Assembly: GCF_000374045.1 (NCBI RefSeq)
Contig: NZ_KB893348.1
Span: 124,001-188,000, forward strand
Direction: 5' to 3'
DNA length: 64,000 bases
DNA from: Segetibacter koreensis DSM 18137
Lineage (GTDB): Bacteria > Bacteroidota > Bacteroidia > Chitinophagales > Chitinophagaceae
The position numbers and the translations under genes are program-made. Of the stretch, positions 9,110 through 17,055 are shown in pieces. The notes below the pieces were generated by a model that was given only the letters and a program-made list of their open reading frames with translations, was not told the origin of the DNA and ran no database searches. How positions within the stretch are numbered: the stretch's first letter is position 1; each line of letters starts with the position of its first letter.

Positions 9110-11558
9110 ATGATAAATAATAAAAAGCTGCCTTATCTCTTCGTATTAATAATTCTTCTTTTTTCTTGTAATTTAATTTTCGCTCAATCCATTGCACCAT
9201 CTATTTTAAAAAATCCATGGAAAGCATTCTGGATTACTGGTCCGGGTGCATCAGATAATCCCTGGGCCACCATGTCTGATCCCTCACTTAAAGATTATGG
9301 CGTTTATAAATTTCGAAAGAATATAAATCTTGCTTCAAAACCTTCTTCTTTTATAGTGCATATCTCAGGAGATAATCGTTATAAATTATTATGTAAACGA
9401 AAAATTGGTTTCGCAGGGACCGGCGCGTGGAGACCTTTATTTCTGGAATTTTGAGACGGTTGATTTAGCTCCATACCTGCAACAGGGAAAAAACACAGTG
9501 GCAGCTTTGGTTTGGAACGAGGGAAAACTAAAGCCTGAGGGTCAGATATCTTACATGACAGCATTTATCCTACAGGGAAATACAGCCGCAGAAGAAATAT
9601 TAAATACAGATACAAGTTGGAAAAGTATTCGTGACAGCAGCTATTTACCCTTACCTGTAAGAGTGCCGGGTTACTATGTAGCCGGCCCCGGGCAATTTGT
9701 TAATATGAATAGTAATATAAGAGGATGGGAAAAGAGTATCTATAATGATTCCGGGTGGGTAAAATCAAGAATACTTTTTAACGGGCTAACGAAAAATGCT
9801 GCAATTGATTCGCGAGGCTGGATGCTTGTTCCTTCTCCCCTTCCTCAGACAGAAATGACTCAACAACGCTTGGTAAGAGTTGCTAAGGCTGAGGGCGTTT
9901 CTGTTGATTCGGGCTTCTTATCAGGCAAAAAGCAAATAACTGTTCCGGCAAATAGCAGTGCCACTCTTTTACTAGACCAGGCATTTCTTACCAATGCGTA
10001 TCCTACACTTATTTTTAGCAAAGGCAATAATGCTGGTATTTCTGTAGGTTATACCGAAGGCTTATACATTCCAAATGGTAGAGATCTGAATGGTTCTTTG
10101 CCTTTATTGCCAAAAGGAAACCGCAATGAAACGGAAGGAAAAATATTTATAGGTAAAAAAGACAGTATTATTTCTGATGGAAGTAATGGCCAGGTATTTA
10201 CGTCGCTTTGGTGGCGAACCTACCGTTATATTCAGCTTCACATCCAGACGAAAGACCAACCTTTGGTTATTGAAGATCTCTATGGCACTTTTACAGGTTA
10301 TCCATTTAAAAACAATGCACGGTTTGAAACAGGAAATCCTCTTTATAATCAAATGCTTGACATTGGGTGGCGAACAGCTCGTTTGTGCGCTTTTGAAACC
10401 TATATGGACTGCCCTTACTATGAGCAATTGCAGTATATTGGTGATGCACGTATCCAGGCGTTGATTTCTTTATACAATAGCGGGGATGACAGGTTGGTAA
10501 GAAACGCTATAAATTTAATGGACCATTCACGAATTGCAGAGGGGATCACACTTAGCCGTTATCCAACAGACCTTGATCAACAGATACCGACTTTTTCGCT
10601 GTGGTGGATTGGGATGTTGCACGATTACTGGATGTATGGTCCAGACAGTACTTTTATTGCTGACAAGTTACCCGGAGAGCGGCAGGTTTTAAATTTCTTC
10701 AACCATTACCAGCAGTCAGATGGTTCATTAAAAGACGTTCCTTACTGGAATTTTTCTGACTGGGTATATGGTATAAAAGGCTGGCCGAGAGGAATGGCTC
10801 CGATTGGTAAAAATGGAGAATCTGCTATTTTAGATATCCAGTTATTATGGACATATAAACTTGCTGCCGAAATGGAAGCAAAAATGGGAATGAAAGAATA
10901 TGCAGCTATATATAGAGCAAGGGCAGCTCAACTGGCAAAATCAGTACAAAGAAAATATTGGGATGCTAACCGCCACTTATTTGCAGACAGGGAAGAAAAA
11001 GACAAATTTTCTCAGCATACTAATTCATTGGCAATACTTGCAGGAATAACAACTAAGAATGAGGCCGCTGCTATAGGAAAGAAAATATTGTCAGATACTA
11101 CTCTTACCCCTGCTTCTATCTACTTTAAATACTATGTGCACCAGGCGCTAGTAAAGGCAGGATTAGGAAATGACTATTTAAACTGGTTGGATATATGGAA
11201 AGAAAACATAAATATGGGAATGACAACGTGGGCAGAAACATCGGACATAAGTACTACAAGGTCTGATTGCCATGCCTGGGGTTCAAGTCCGAATATAGAA
11301 TTTTTTAGAACGGTACTGGGAATTGACACTGATGCACCAGGATTTGCCAAAGTAAAAATAGAGCCACATCTTGGGTCGCTTAAGAATGTGACAGGCGAAA
11401 TGCCTCATCCAAAAGGGAAAATAAAAGTAGATTACAGAAATAATGACGGAAAATGGAATATTGAAATTAATCTTCCTAAAGAGGTTTCAGGGGATTTTAT
11501 CTGGAAGGGCAAAAGTTATAAACTGAAAGAAGGTAATAATTTAATTAATGTTATTTAA
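9110..11558 (+). pseudogene. Alpha-L-rhamnosidase (GH78-like), interrupted by a single-base frameshift
   Basis: Two overlapping frames encode one protein. The first (chosen start 9110, MINNKKLPYLF with a signal peptide; an in-frame ATG also lies at 9080) runs into SGDNRYKLL. The second frame continues as VNEKLVSQGPARGDLYFWN, the conserved end of the rhamnosidase N-terminal beta domain. Removing one A near 9391 restores KLFVNEKLVSQGP without a gap. The rest is intact: the GH78 core motif ETYMDCPYYEQLQYIGDAR (general acid Glu in CPYYEQ), the six-hairpin domain and the closing beta domain to 11558. The repaired protein would be about 815 residues and secreted; the LFSC in the signal region could also be a lipobox. 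As read, the first frame ends at 9454. It is either a recent inactivation or an assembly error. Confidence 0.85.
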
Positions 11559-11747
11559 GTTTATTTCTTGTTGCTTTAATAAAAGTTCACTTCTTTTTGG
11601 CTGAGGCACATTTTCATAGTGGTAAGGGCAATAGCGGCAGCCATTGCCACAACAATGCCCTCTCTCTAAATGATATTTTTCTTTGAAAACTATAAACCCC
11701 TTTTCATTATAATAAAAATCATCACCTTCAATCAATTTCTTCTTCAA
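11541..11747 (-). CDS. DUF5522-family small Cys-rich protein
   Basis: The 68-residue protein has the family signature HCCGNGCRYCPYHYE at residues 31-45, with four closely spaced Cys (32, 33, 37, 40) and flanking His that could bind a metal; the function is unknown. The start is TTG at 11747, because the codon just upstream is a stop in this frame. The start lies inside the 3' end of trmB (20-base overlap), so the two are co-transcribed and probably translationally coupled. Its 3' end overlaps the convergent rhamnosidase gene by 18 bases. Confidence 0.8.
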   Translation of the reverse strand: MKKKLIEGDDFYYNEKGFIVFKEKYHLERGHCCGNGCRYCPYHYENVPQPKRSELLLKQQEINLNNIN

Positions 11748-12432
11748 TTAGTAATTGTTTTAATTGCTCGTCGGCGTGAACAGGTAAAGGTTTATTAAGA
11801 CAAAATTTAAGATAGTGAATGCGGTTACTTCTGGCAATATCAAGCTTTTCGTAATGCGTTTTAATTTTCAGGTCATCCCCTATTTCGTTTTTCGCATTAA
11901 TATCCTCAAAATCTTCTAACAAATCAAGTTCAAATAAATTGATGACTTGTTTGGTAAATTGGTAGAGATCAGGACTATCTGTTTTTAAATTAATAACGCC
12001 ATTACTTCCCACTATTGCCTGGTATAACCGCAGAAACCTGGGATGTGTTAATCGTTTTTTGGCCTTACTAATCCGAAGCTGCGGGTCAGGGAAAGTTATC
12101 CATATTTCACTTACTTCGCCTTCGGCAAAATAGTCGTTTATTTTTTCAATTTGAGTACGTATAAATGCAATGTTTGTCAACCCTTCGTCAAGCGCTTTTT
12201 TTGCACCTACCCAAAGCCTGTTTCCTTTTATATCTAAACCTATAAAATTTCTATCGCCATGTATTCTTCCAAGACCAACAGCATATTCGCCTTTGCCGCA
12301 CGCAAGTTCGAGGGTAATAGGGTTAGAATTTTTAAAGAAGTTTTTCCATTGCCCTTTCATCCCGGCGGGATACTCAAGAACATTTGAAAAGTTCTTTATT
12401 TCAGCGAAGCGTTGCAATTTTTTTTGACCCAT
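11728..12432 (-). CDS. trmB: tRNA (guanine46-N7)-methyltransferase TrmB
   Basis: This 234-residue cytosolic enzyme methylates N7 of G46 in the tRNA variable loop with S-adenosylmethionine. The SAM-binding motif is LELACGKGEYAVGLG (residues 41-55), followed by NFIGLDIKGNRLW. The TrmB-specific catalytic motif is IWITFPDPQLR, where the family usually has FPDPWPK; the RISKAKKRLTHPRFL that follows fits the Bacteroidota subfamily. The length is normal. The start codon lies 5 bases downstream of a TAnnTTTG box on the minus strand. The gene diverges from recR. Confidence 0.95.
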   Translation of the reverse strand: MGQKKLQRFAEIKNFSNVLEYPAGMKGQWKNFFKNSNPITLELACGKGEYAVGLGRIHGDRNFIGLDIKGNRLWVGAKKALDEGLTNIAFIRTQIEKINDYFAEGEVSEIWITFPDPQLRISKAKKRLTHPRFLRLYQAIVGSNGVINLKTDSPDLYQFTKQVINLFELDLLEDFEDINAKNEIGDDLKIKTHYEKLDIARSNRIHYLKFCLNKPLPVHADEQLKQLLIEEEID

Positions 12433-12437
12433 AAGCG

Positions 12438-12445
12438 CAAAAGTA
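12438..12445 (-). promoter_or_regulatory. Bacteroidota -7 promoter box of trmB
   Basis: TACTTTTG on the minus strand matches TAnnTTTG exactly and stands 5 bases before the trmB ATG, so transcription would begin at or next to the start codon. No TTG -33 element is seen at the ideal spacing. Confidence 0.55.
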
Positions 12446-12641
12446 AATATTATAATAAGGTTATGTGCCGTTTCAAACTTTTTTAAAGTTTACTTTTAGT
12501 TTATCTCTTTACCAGGTGGAACTTTTTAATAAAAGATCAATGTAGCGTTTACCCTGTTAGTATGTTTAATCAGGGCTCAACTTTAACTTTCAAAACGCAT
12601 CTAATCTGTCTGTTGTTAGCTAATCTGTCAAAAGGCATTAT

Positions 12642-12649
12642 TATTTTTG
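12642..12649 (+). promoter_or_regulatory. Bacteroidota -7 promoter box of recR
   Basis: TATTTTTG matches TAnnTTTG and lies 4 bases before the recR ATG. The best TTG upstream (12613-12615) is 26 bases away, longer than the usual 17-23. A leaderless message is suggested. Confidence 0.5.
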
Positions 12650-12653
12650 CAAA

Positions 12654-13268
12654 ATGCAACTTCCCTCTTCTTTATTAGAAAATGCGGTGAATGAATTTTC
12701 GAAGCTGCCGGGCATTGGTAAAAAAACAGCTCTGCGTTTAGTTTTGCATCTACTAAAGCAGGATGTCGGAGAAGTTGTGCAATTCGGTGAAATCATTTCC
12801 AGGATGCGCAAGGATATTAAATTTTGTCAGCGTTGCTCTAATATCTCTGATGCTGACATTTGCTCCATATGTGCCAACAGAATGCGAAATCAACATCTTA
12901 TCTGTGTTGTAGAAAACATTCGCGATGTCATCGCAATCGAAAGCACGGAACAATACAATGGTACTTATCATGTGCTTGGTGGTGTTATTTCTCCACTAGA
13001 TGGCATTGGTCCTGACCAGCTTAGTATTGAACCGCTCATTCAGCGCATTCAGAAAGAAGATACTGAAGAACTCATTTTTGCGCTCAATCCTAATATACAG
13101 GGTGACACTACTATTTACTACATTCAGAAAAAGATGCAGCAATCGCAATGCAAAATCACGACTATTGCTCGTGGCATAGCCTTTGGCGGAGAACTTGAGT
13201 ATGCAGATGAGATGACACTTGCGCGAAGTTTAAGCAATCGTCTGCCTGTCGGACAGTATGTCAAGTAA
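12654..13268 (+). CDS. recR: Recombination mediator RecR
   Basis: RecR (204 residues) works with RecO (and RecF) to load RecA on gapped DNA. The order of parts is normal: helix-hairpin-helix NEFSKLPGIGKKTALRLVLH (13-32), a four-Cys zinc finger (Cys58, Cys61, Cys70, Cys73), and a Toprim domain starting LICVVENIRDVIAIE with the conserved GGVISPLDGIGP, then the C-terminal ARGIAFGGELEYADEMTLARSL. Length and motifs are complete. Confidence 0.97.
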   Translation: MQLPSSLLENAVNEFSKLPGIGKKTALRLVLHLLKQDVGEVVQFGEIISRMRKDIKFCQRCSNISDADICSICANRMRNQHLICVVENIRDVIAIESTEQYNGTYHVLGGVISPLDGIGPDQLSIEPLIQRIQKEDTEELIFALNPNIQGDTTIYYIQKKMQQSQCKITTIARGIAFGGELEYADEMTLARSLSNRLPVGQYVK

Positions 13269-13378
13269 TCTTTTAGCATTCCTTATTCCTGTTAAATTCT
13301 TCTTTTTCCTTACTCAGCAACACTAATAAAGCTTATCATTATTTACACACGTAATTTGTTTAATGAAATCTTATAATT

Positions 13379-13792
13379 ATGAATAATAAGGTTAGACTTA
13401 TCATTATTATTCTCATACTTTTTATTGCAGGCAGTTTCACTGTTGCCTATGTTATGTGGAACAAACCACAACGCAAAGTTGAGAACGAAAAAGGAATAGA
13501 AGTTACTTCCGCACAATTGGTAAAAGACTACCAGGCAAATGAAGCAGAGGCAAACAAAAAATACCTTGACAAAGCTATACAGGTTACCGGGGTGGTTGCA
13601 GATATTAAAAACAACCAGGAGGGTAACTCTACAATAACACTTTCTTCTGATGATGCATTTACAGGTGTTTTTTGTACGCTAAAAGAAAAGCCAGTGAATG
13701 TAACTACAGGCAGCACTATTATTATAAAAGGTATTTGCAGTGGCATGTTGTCTGATGTGCGGTTAAGAGAAGCTGTGGTTGTAAATAAATAA
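13379..13792 (+). CDS. Membrane-anchored OB-fold (tRNA_anti-like) protein
   Basis: This 137-residue protein has an N-terminal membrane segment (residues 5-27) and an outside domain that looks like the tRNA_anti-like OB-fold: LVKDYQANEAEANKKYLDK, then IQVTGVVADI, STITLSSDD, GVFCTLKEKP and GSTIIIKGICSGM. Ligand and role are unknown; OB folds bind nucleic acids, sugars or proteins. It is the first gene of a same-strand cluster with a haem lipoprotein and YceI proteins (21 bases to the next gene), so an extracytoplasmic role linked to those proteins is likely (inference). Confidence 0.75.
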   Translation: MNNKVRLIIIILILFIAGSFTVAYVMWNKPQRKVENEKGIEVTSAQLVKDYQANEAEANKKYLDKAIQVTGVVADIKNNQEGNSTITLSSDDAFTGVFCTLKEKPVNVTTGSTIIIKGICSGMLSDVRLREAVVVNK

Positions 13793-13812
13793 TAAATTAA
13801 ATCAGGTTTATA

Positions 13813-14202
13813 ATGAAGAAACTTGTAACGCCATACTTCGTGTTTTTAATAATGGCCTTTTCAATTATTTTTTCCGGTTGTTATAATAGTAAAGCAGATC
13901 TAATAATACCACATAATGATTGTGACACGACAGGCATTATTTCTTACCGGTCTGATGTCACAAGCATTCTTCAACAAAACTGTTATATATGCCATAGTGC
14001 AGACAAGTATGCTACAAATGGTGGGTTCCATCAGTTGGATAAATTTTCGGTACTGCAACAAATGATTGCTAATGGAAAATTGTTAAAGGCAATAAATCAC
14101 TTGCCCGGAGCAGTACCAATGCCTTACGGCGGAAGTAAACTCTCAGATTGCGATATTATGAAAATAACAGCATGGGTAAACAGAGGAGCGCCTGATAATT
14201 AA
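13813..14202 (+). CDS. Monohaem c-type cytochrome lipoprotein
   Basis: The 129-residue protein has a lipoprotein signal peptide with lipobox FSGC (Cys23). A single haem c motif, CYICH, is at residues 57-61, and the likely distal ligand is Met103 in AVPMPYGG, giving a small class-I-like cytochrome domain ending WVNRGAPDN. Two further Cys (37 and 113) flank the domain and could pair. It would carry electrons at a membrane surface, with partners unknown. Position between the OB-fold gene and the YceI genes suggests a shared redox or envelope process. Confidence 0.85.
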   Translation: MKKLVTPYFVFLIMAFSIIFSGCYNSKADLIIPHNDCDTTGIISYRSDVTSILQQNCYICHSADKYATNGGFHQLDKFSVLQQMIANGKLLKAINHLPGAVPMPYGGSKLSDCDIMKITAWVNRGAPDN

Positions 14203-14228
14203 ATTAATTAATATTTCAATAAATCTAT

Positions 14229-14765
14229 ATGAAATCAATAATGATTATGCTGGTATTTGTATCATCATTTTTCAGCGTAGATGCACAGAAAATCTATAGT
14301 GCAAAATCAGGAAACATCTCTTTCTTCTCGAGCGCCCCGTTGCAGGATATAGAAGCTAAAACAAGTGAAGTTGAAAGTAAGCTTGCTTCAAACGGACAGA
14401 TTGCTTTTACTCTTCTTATAAAAGGTTTTCAGTTTGATAATCAAAAGATGGAGGATGATTTTAATGAAGATTACATGGAAAGTTCAAAATATCCAAAGGC
14501 TGGTTTCAAAGGAAATATCACAAATATCAGCGAAATTGATTTTTCTAAAGACGGCACCTATCCTGCTAAAGTAAAAGGCGAACTGACTATTCACGGAGTA
14601 ACGAAAGATATAACAGCAGATGGTTCAATTCAAGTGAAAGGGCCTAAGATAATTGCAAGATCAAAATTTGATGTCGCTGTAAAAGATTATAACATTGGTG
14701 GAGCACTGATAGGTAAAAAAATTGCAAGTACCATTGCTATAACAGTGGATTGTGAGTATGAATAA
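14229..14765 (+). CDS. YceI-family periplasmic lipid-binding protein (copy A)
   Basis: A 178-residue secreted protein with a signal peptide (residues 1-19, cleavage at VDAQ). The YceI lipocalin-like barrel is shown by KIYSAKSGNISFFSSAPLQ, the FNEDYMESSKYPKAGFKG segment and GELTIHGVTKDI (family signature LTIHGVTK). YceI proteins hold polyisoprenoids such as ubiquinone-like lipids in a long hydrophobic pocket. It is about 72 per cent identical, without gaps (hand count 129/178), to copy B, so the two arose by tandem duplication. The transport or redox role here is inferred from the cytochrome next door. Confidence 0.9.
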   Translation: MKSIMIMLVFVSSFFSVDAQKIYSAKSGNISFFSSAPLQDIEAKTSEVESKLASNGQIAFTLLIKGFQFDNQKMEDDFNEDYMESSKYPKAGFKGNITNISEIDFSKDGTYPAKVKGELTIHGVTKDITADGSIQVKGPKIIARSKFDVAVKDYNIGGALIGKKIASTIAITVDCEYE

Positions 14766-14770
14766 TTTTT

Positions 14771-14795
14771 TTGACTAATTGTTTATTGACTAATT
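14771..14795 (+). repeat. Direct repeat TTGACTAATT x2 downstream of YceI copy A
   Basis: Two identical 10-mers (14771-14780 and 14786-14795) have a 15-base period in the gap between the two yceI copies. They could be a regulator site; I do not recognise it. Confidence 0.5.
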
Positions 14796-14813
14796 TAATA
14801 TATTCGTTAGTGC

Positions 14814-14866
14814 CTCCCATTTTACGGACCTATTAGTTCTGGTCTTTAAAAAAACCAAATGAGGAG
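14814..14866 (+). other. Possible nested hairpin between yceI copies
   Basis: An outer near-match arm (CTCCCATTT at 14814-14822 against AAATGAGGAG at 14857-14866, one bulge) encloses an inner 4-bp stem GACC/GGTC with a 10-base loop. There is no T-run after it, so it is not a typical terminator; it may be a processing or stabilising RNA element. Confidence 0.35.
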
Positions 14867-14902
14867 CTAGTGAATATTAATTAAATATTGAATCAATAAA
14901 AA

Positions 14903-15439
14903 ATGAAAAGGATCACAATTCTTATTGCGTTTACAGCATTTGTAGGTAGCATGAATGCTCAGCAAATTTATAGTACCAAAGCAGGAAAAATATCATTTTT
15001 TTCAAGTGCGCCTTTAGAAGATATAGAAGCCAGAACGACTGAAGTGGAAAGTAAGTTTGCTTCTAACGGGCAAATTGCTTTTGCGCTGCTAATGAAAGGT
15101 TTTGAATTTGAAAACCAGGAAATGGAAGATCATTTTAACGAAGAATATCTTGAAAGTACCAAATATCCTAAGGCAAATTTTAAAGGAAATATTATTAATA
15201 TCAGCGAAATAAATCTTTCTAAAGACGGAGTATACCCGGCAAAGGTAAAAGGCAGCTTAACTATTCATGGAGTGACTAAGGAAATAGCATCAAATGGTAC
15301 CATTGAAGTGAGAGGGCCAAAAGTGATTGCGAAATCAAAATTTGATATTGCTCTAAGGGATTACAACATTGGAGGGGCGCTGATAGGTAAAAAGATTGCT
15401 AACACTATTGCTATAACAGTCAACTGCGAGTACGAATAA
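14903..15439 (+). CDS. YceI-family periplasmic lipid-binding protein (copy B)
   Basis: The length (178 residues) and layout match copy A: signal peptide 1-19 (MNAQ end), QIYSTKAGKISFFSSAPLE, FNEEYLESTKYPKANFKG and GSLTIHGVTKEI. Substitutions between the copies are mostly conservative (K/R, D/E, I/V), so both are under selection for the same fold. Only 19 bases separate it from the DUF5777 gene, while 137 bases holding repeats separate it from copy A, so B may start its own transcript. Confidence 0.9.
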   Translation: MKRITILIAFTAFVGSMNAQQIYSTKAGKISFFSSAPLEDIEARTTEVESKFASNGQIAFALLMKGFEFENQEMEDHFNEEYLESTKYPKANFKGNIINISEINLSKDGVYPAKVKGSLTIHGVTKEIASNGTIEVRGPKVIAKSKFDIALRDYNIGGALIGKKIANTIAITVNCEYE

Positions 15440-15458
15440 CTTTTTAAACCCTAATCTT

Positions 15459-16430
15459 ATGTACAAGAAGTTTGTTGTCCTTATAATTGCTTTTGTTTGT
15501 GCAGGTCATATCGTTGCCCAGGATCTTGACCTTTCTAAGATGCTCGAAGAAGAAAGCAGTAAGGAGGATAAGATGAGGACAAATTACACTTCTGCAACAT
15601 TTAAATCAACCCGTCTTATAAACGGCCATTCGGTAGAAACATTGGGAAAAGGAATTTTAGATTTTAGAATATCTCACCGCTTCGATAAATTCAGTGATGG
15701 TTTTTATGAAATGTTTGGTCTCGATCATGCAAAAATGAGGATAGGCTTAGATTACGGTTTAACAGACAGGTTTATGTTTGGCCTTGGCCGCAGTACTTAC
15801 GAAAAACAGTACGATGGTTTTGTCAAGTACAAAATTTTAAGACAAACTTCGGGGTTTAAAAAAATGCCTGTAACTGTAGATGTGATGGCTTCTGTTATGC
15901 GTCGCAAAGACACTGCCGCTATCATATCAGAATTAATAACCAATCATGCGCTCTCTGTAAAAGACATTCCCTGGAGCCGCAAGATGTATTATTGCTTCCA
16001 GGTGATAATTGCACGAAAGTTTAATGAAAGCACTTCGCTTCAGATCATGCCTACATTGATACATAACAATATTGTAAAAAAGGCAAGTGACCCAAATAAT
16101 AATATTGCAATAGGTATTGGAGGAAGGCAGAAAATATCTAAACGGGTGAGTATAAATGGAGAATATTATTATGTTTTACCAGCCTATAAGTTTGAAGGAA
16201 CCACCAATTCCTTATCCTTTGGGGTTGATATTGAAACCGGGGGACATGTTTTTCAGCTTCATCTTACTAATTCGACAGGAATGACTGAAAGATCTTTTAT
16301 TGCCAAAACACAAAAAGAAGGTAGTCAATGGTCAAAAGGAGATATCAATTTTGGGTTCAATATTTCACGGGTATTTGTAATAGGAAAGAAAAAAACTCAA
16401 TCAAAATATAAAATAGCAGAAGGTCACTAG
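15459..16430 (+). CDS. DUF5777-family outer-membrane beta-barrel protein
   Basis: The 323-residue protein has a signal peptide (to about HIVAQ, residue 21) and barrel-like alternation. Family features are TFKSTRLINGHSVETLGKG, LDFRISHRFDKFSDGFYEMFG and MRIGLDYGLTDRFMFGLGRS, followed by repeated amphipathic strands and ITNHALSVKDIPW. Function is unknown; such barrels are presumed to sit in the outer membrane. The tight spacing to YceI copy B, and YceI copy C following, suggest joint function. Confidence 0.85.
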   Translation: MYKKFVVLIIAFVCAGHIVAQDLDLSKMLEEESSKEDKMRTNYTSATFKSTRLINGHSVETLGKGILDFRISHRFDKFSDGFYEMFGLDHAKMRIGLDYGLTDRFMFGLGRSTYEKQYDGFVKYKILRQTSGFKKMPVTVDVMASVMRRKDTAAIISELITNHALSVKDIPWSRKMYYCFQVIIARKFNESTSLQIMPTLIHNNIVKKASDPNNNIAIGIGGRQKISKRVSINGEYYYVLPAYKFEGTTNSLSFGVDIETGGHVFQLHLTNSTGMTERSFIAKTQKEGSQWSKGDINFGFNISRVFVIGKKKTQSKYKIAEGH

Positions 16431-16495
16431 CGTTTTGTAGTTTTTTTTCTCTTTCCGTTTTACCAGGTTTTCAAGTAAAATAATAGAAAAAACAA

Positions 16496-17050
16496 TTGAA
16501 ACAGAGATCATTTGTAGTCGCTATATTACTTTTTAGTTTTACCTCTTTGTTTGCACAGGAAGCAAAAATTTTTTCAGTTAAATCTGGTAAGATTTCTTTT
16601 CAGTCAGATGCTCCTTTTGAAACTATCAGGGCAAGCAGCAATGATGTAAAAGGATTACTGGAAATTGAAAAAAAGCTATTTGCTTTTAAAGTGCGAATGG
16701 AAAGTTTCGACGGTTTCAACAGTAGCCTGCAAAAAGAACATTTCAACGAAAATTATATAGAAAGCAGCAAATTTCCTGAAGCCACTTTTAACGGTAAAAT
16801 TATTGAAGACGTAGACTTAACCAAAGACGGTAACTATACAATAAGGGCTAAAGGAAATTTTACAGTGCACGGTATTTCCCAGGAGAGAATTATAAAAAGT
16901 GATGTTGCGGTCAAAAACGGTAAAATAAATATTGAGTCTGCTTTTTCCGTTTTGCTCGATGATCATAATATCCCAATTCCAAAAGTGGTAAAAGATAAAC
17001 TAAGCAGTGAGATCAATGTAAAAGTTAACTGCGAGCTGGAACCTCGCTGA
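16496..17050 (+). CDS. YceI-family protein (divergent copy C), TTG start
   Basis: This 184-residue secreted YceI protein shares AKIFSVKSGKISFQSDAPFE, FNENYIESSKFPEATFNGK and GNFTVHGISQERI with the other copies but is much more diverged; the C-terminal half lacks the GGALIGKKI motif and has HNIPIPKVVKDKL instead. The start is TTG at 16496, because there is no in-frame ATG or GTG between the stop at 16484 and the signal peptide MKQRSFVVAILLFSFTSLFA. It ends 5 bases before the sensor-kinase gene, which ties the kinase to this cluster. Confidence 0.88.
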   Translation: MKQRSFVVAILLFSFTSLFAQEAKIFSVKSGKISFQSDAPFETIRASSNDVKGLLEIEKKLFAFKVRMESFDGFNSSLQKEHFNENYIESSKFPEATFNGKIIEDVDLTKDGNYTIRAKGNFTVHGISQERIIKSDVAVKNGKINIESAFSVLLDDHNIPIPKVVKDKLSSEINVKVNCELEPR

Positions 17051-17055
17051 CACTT

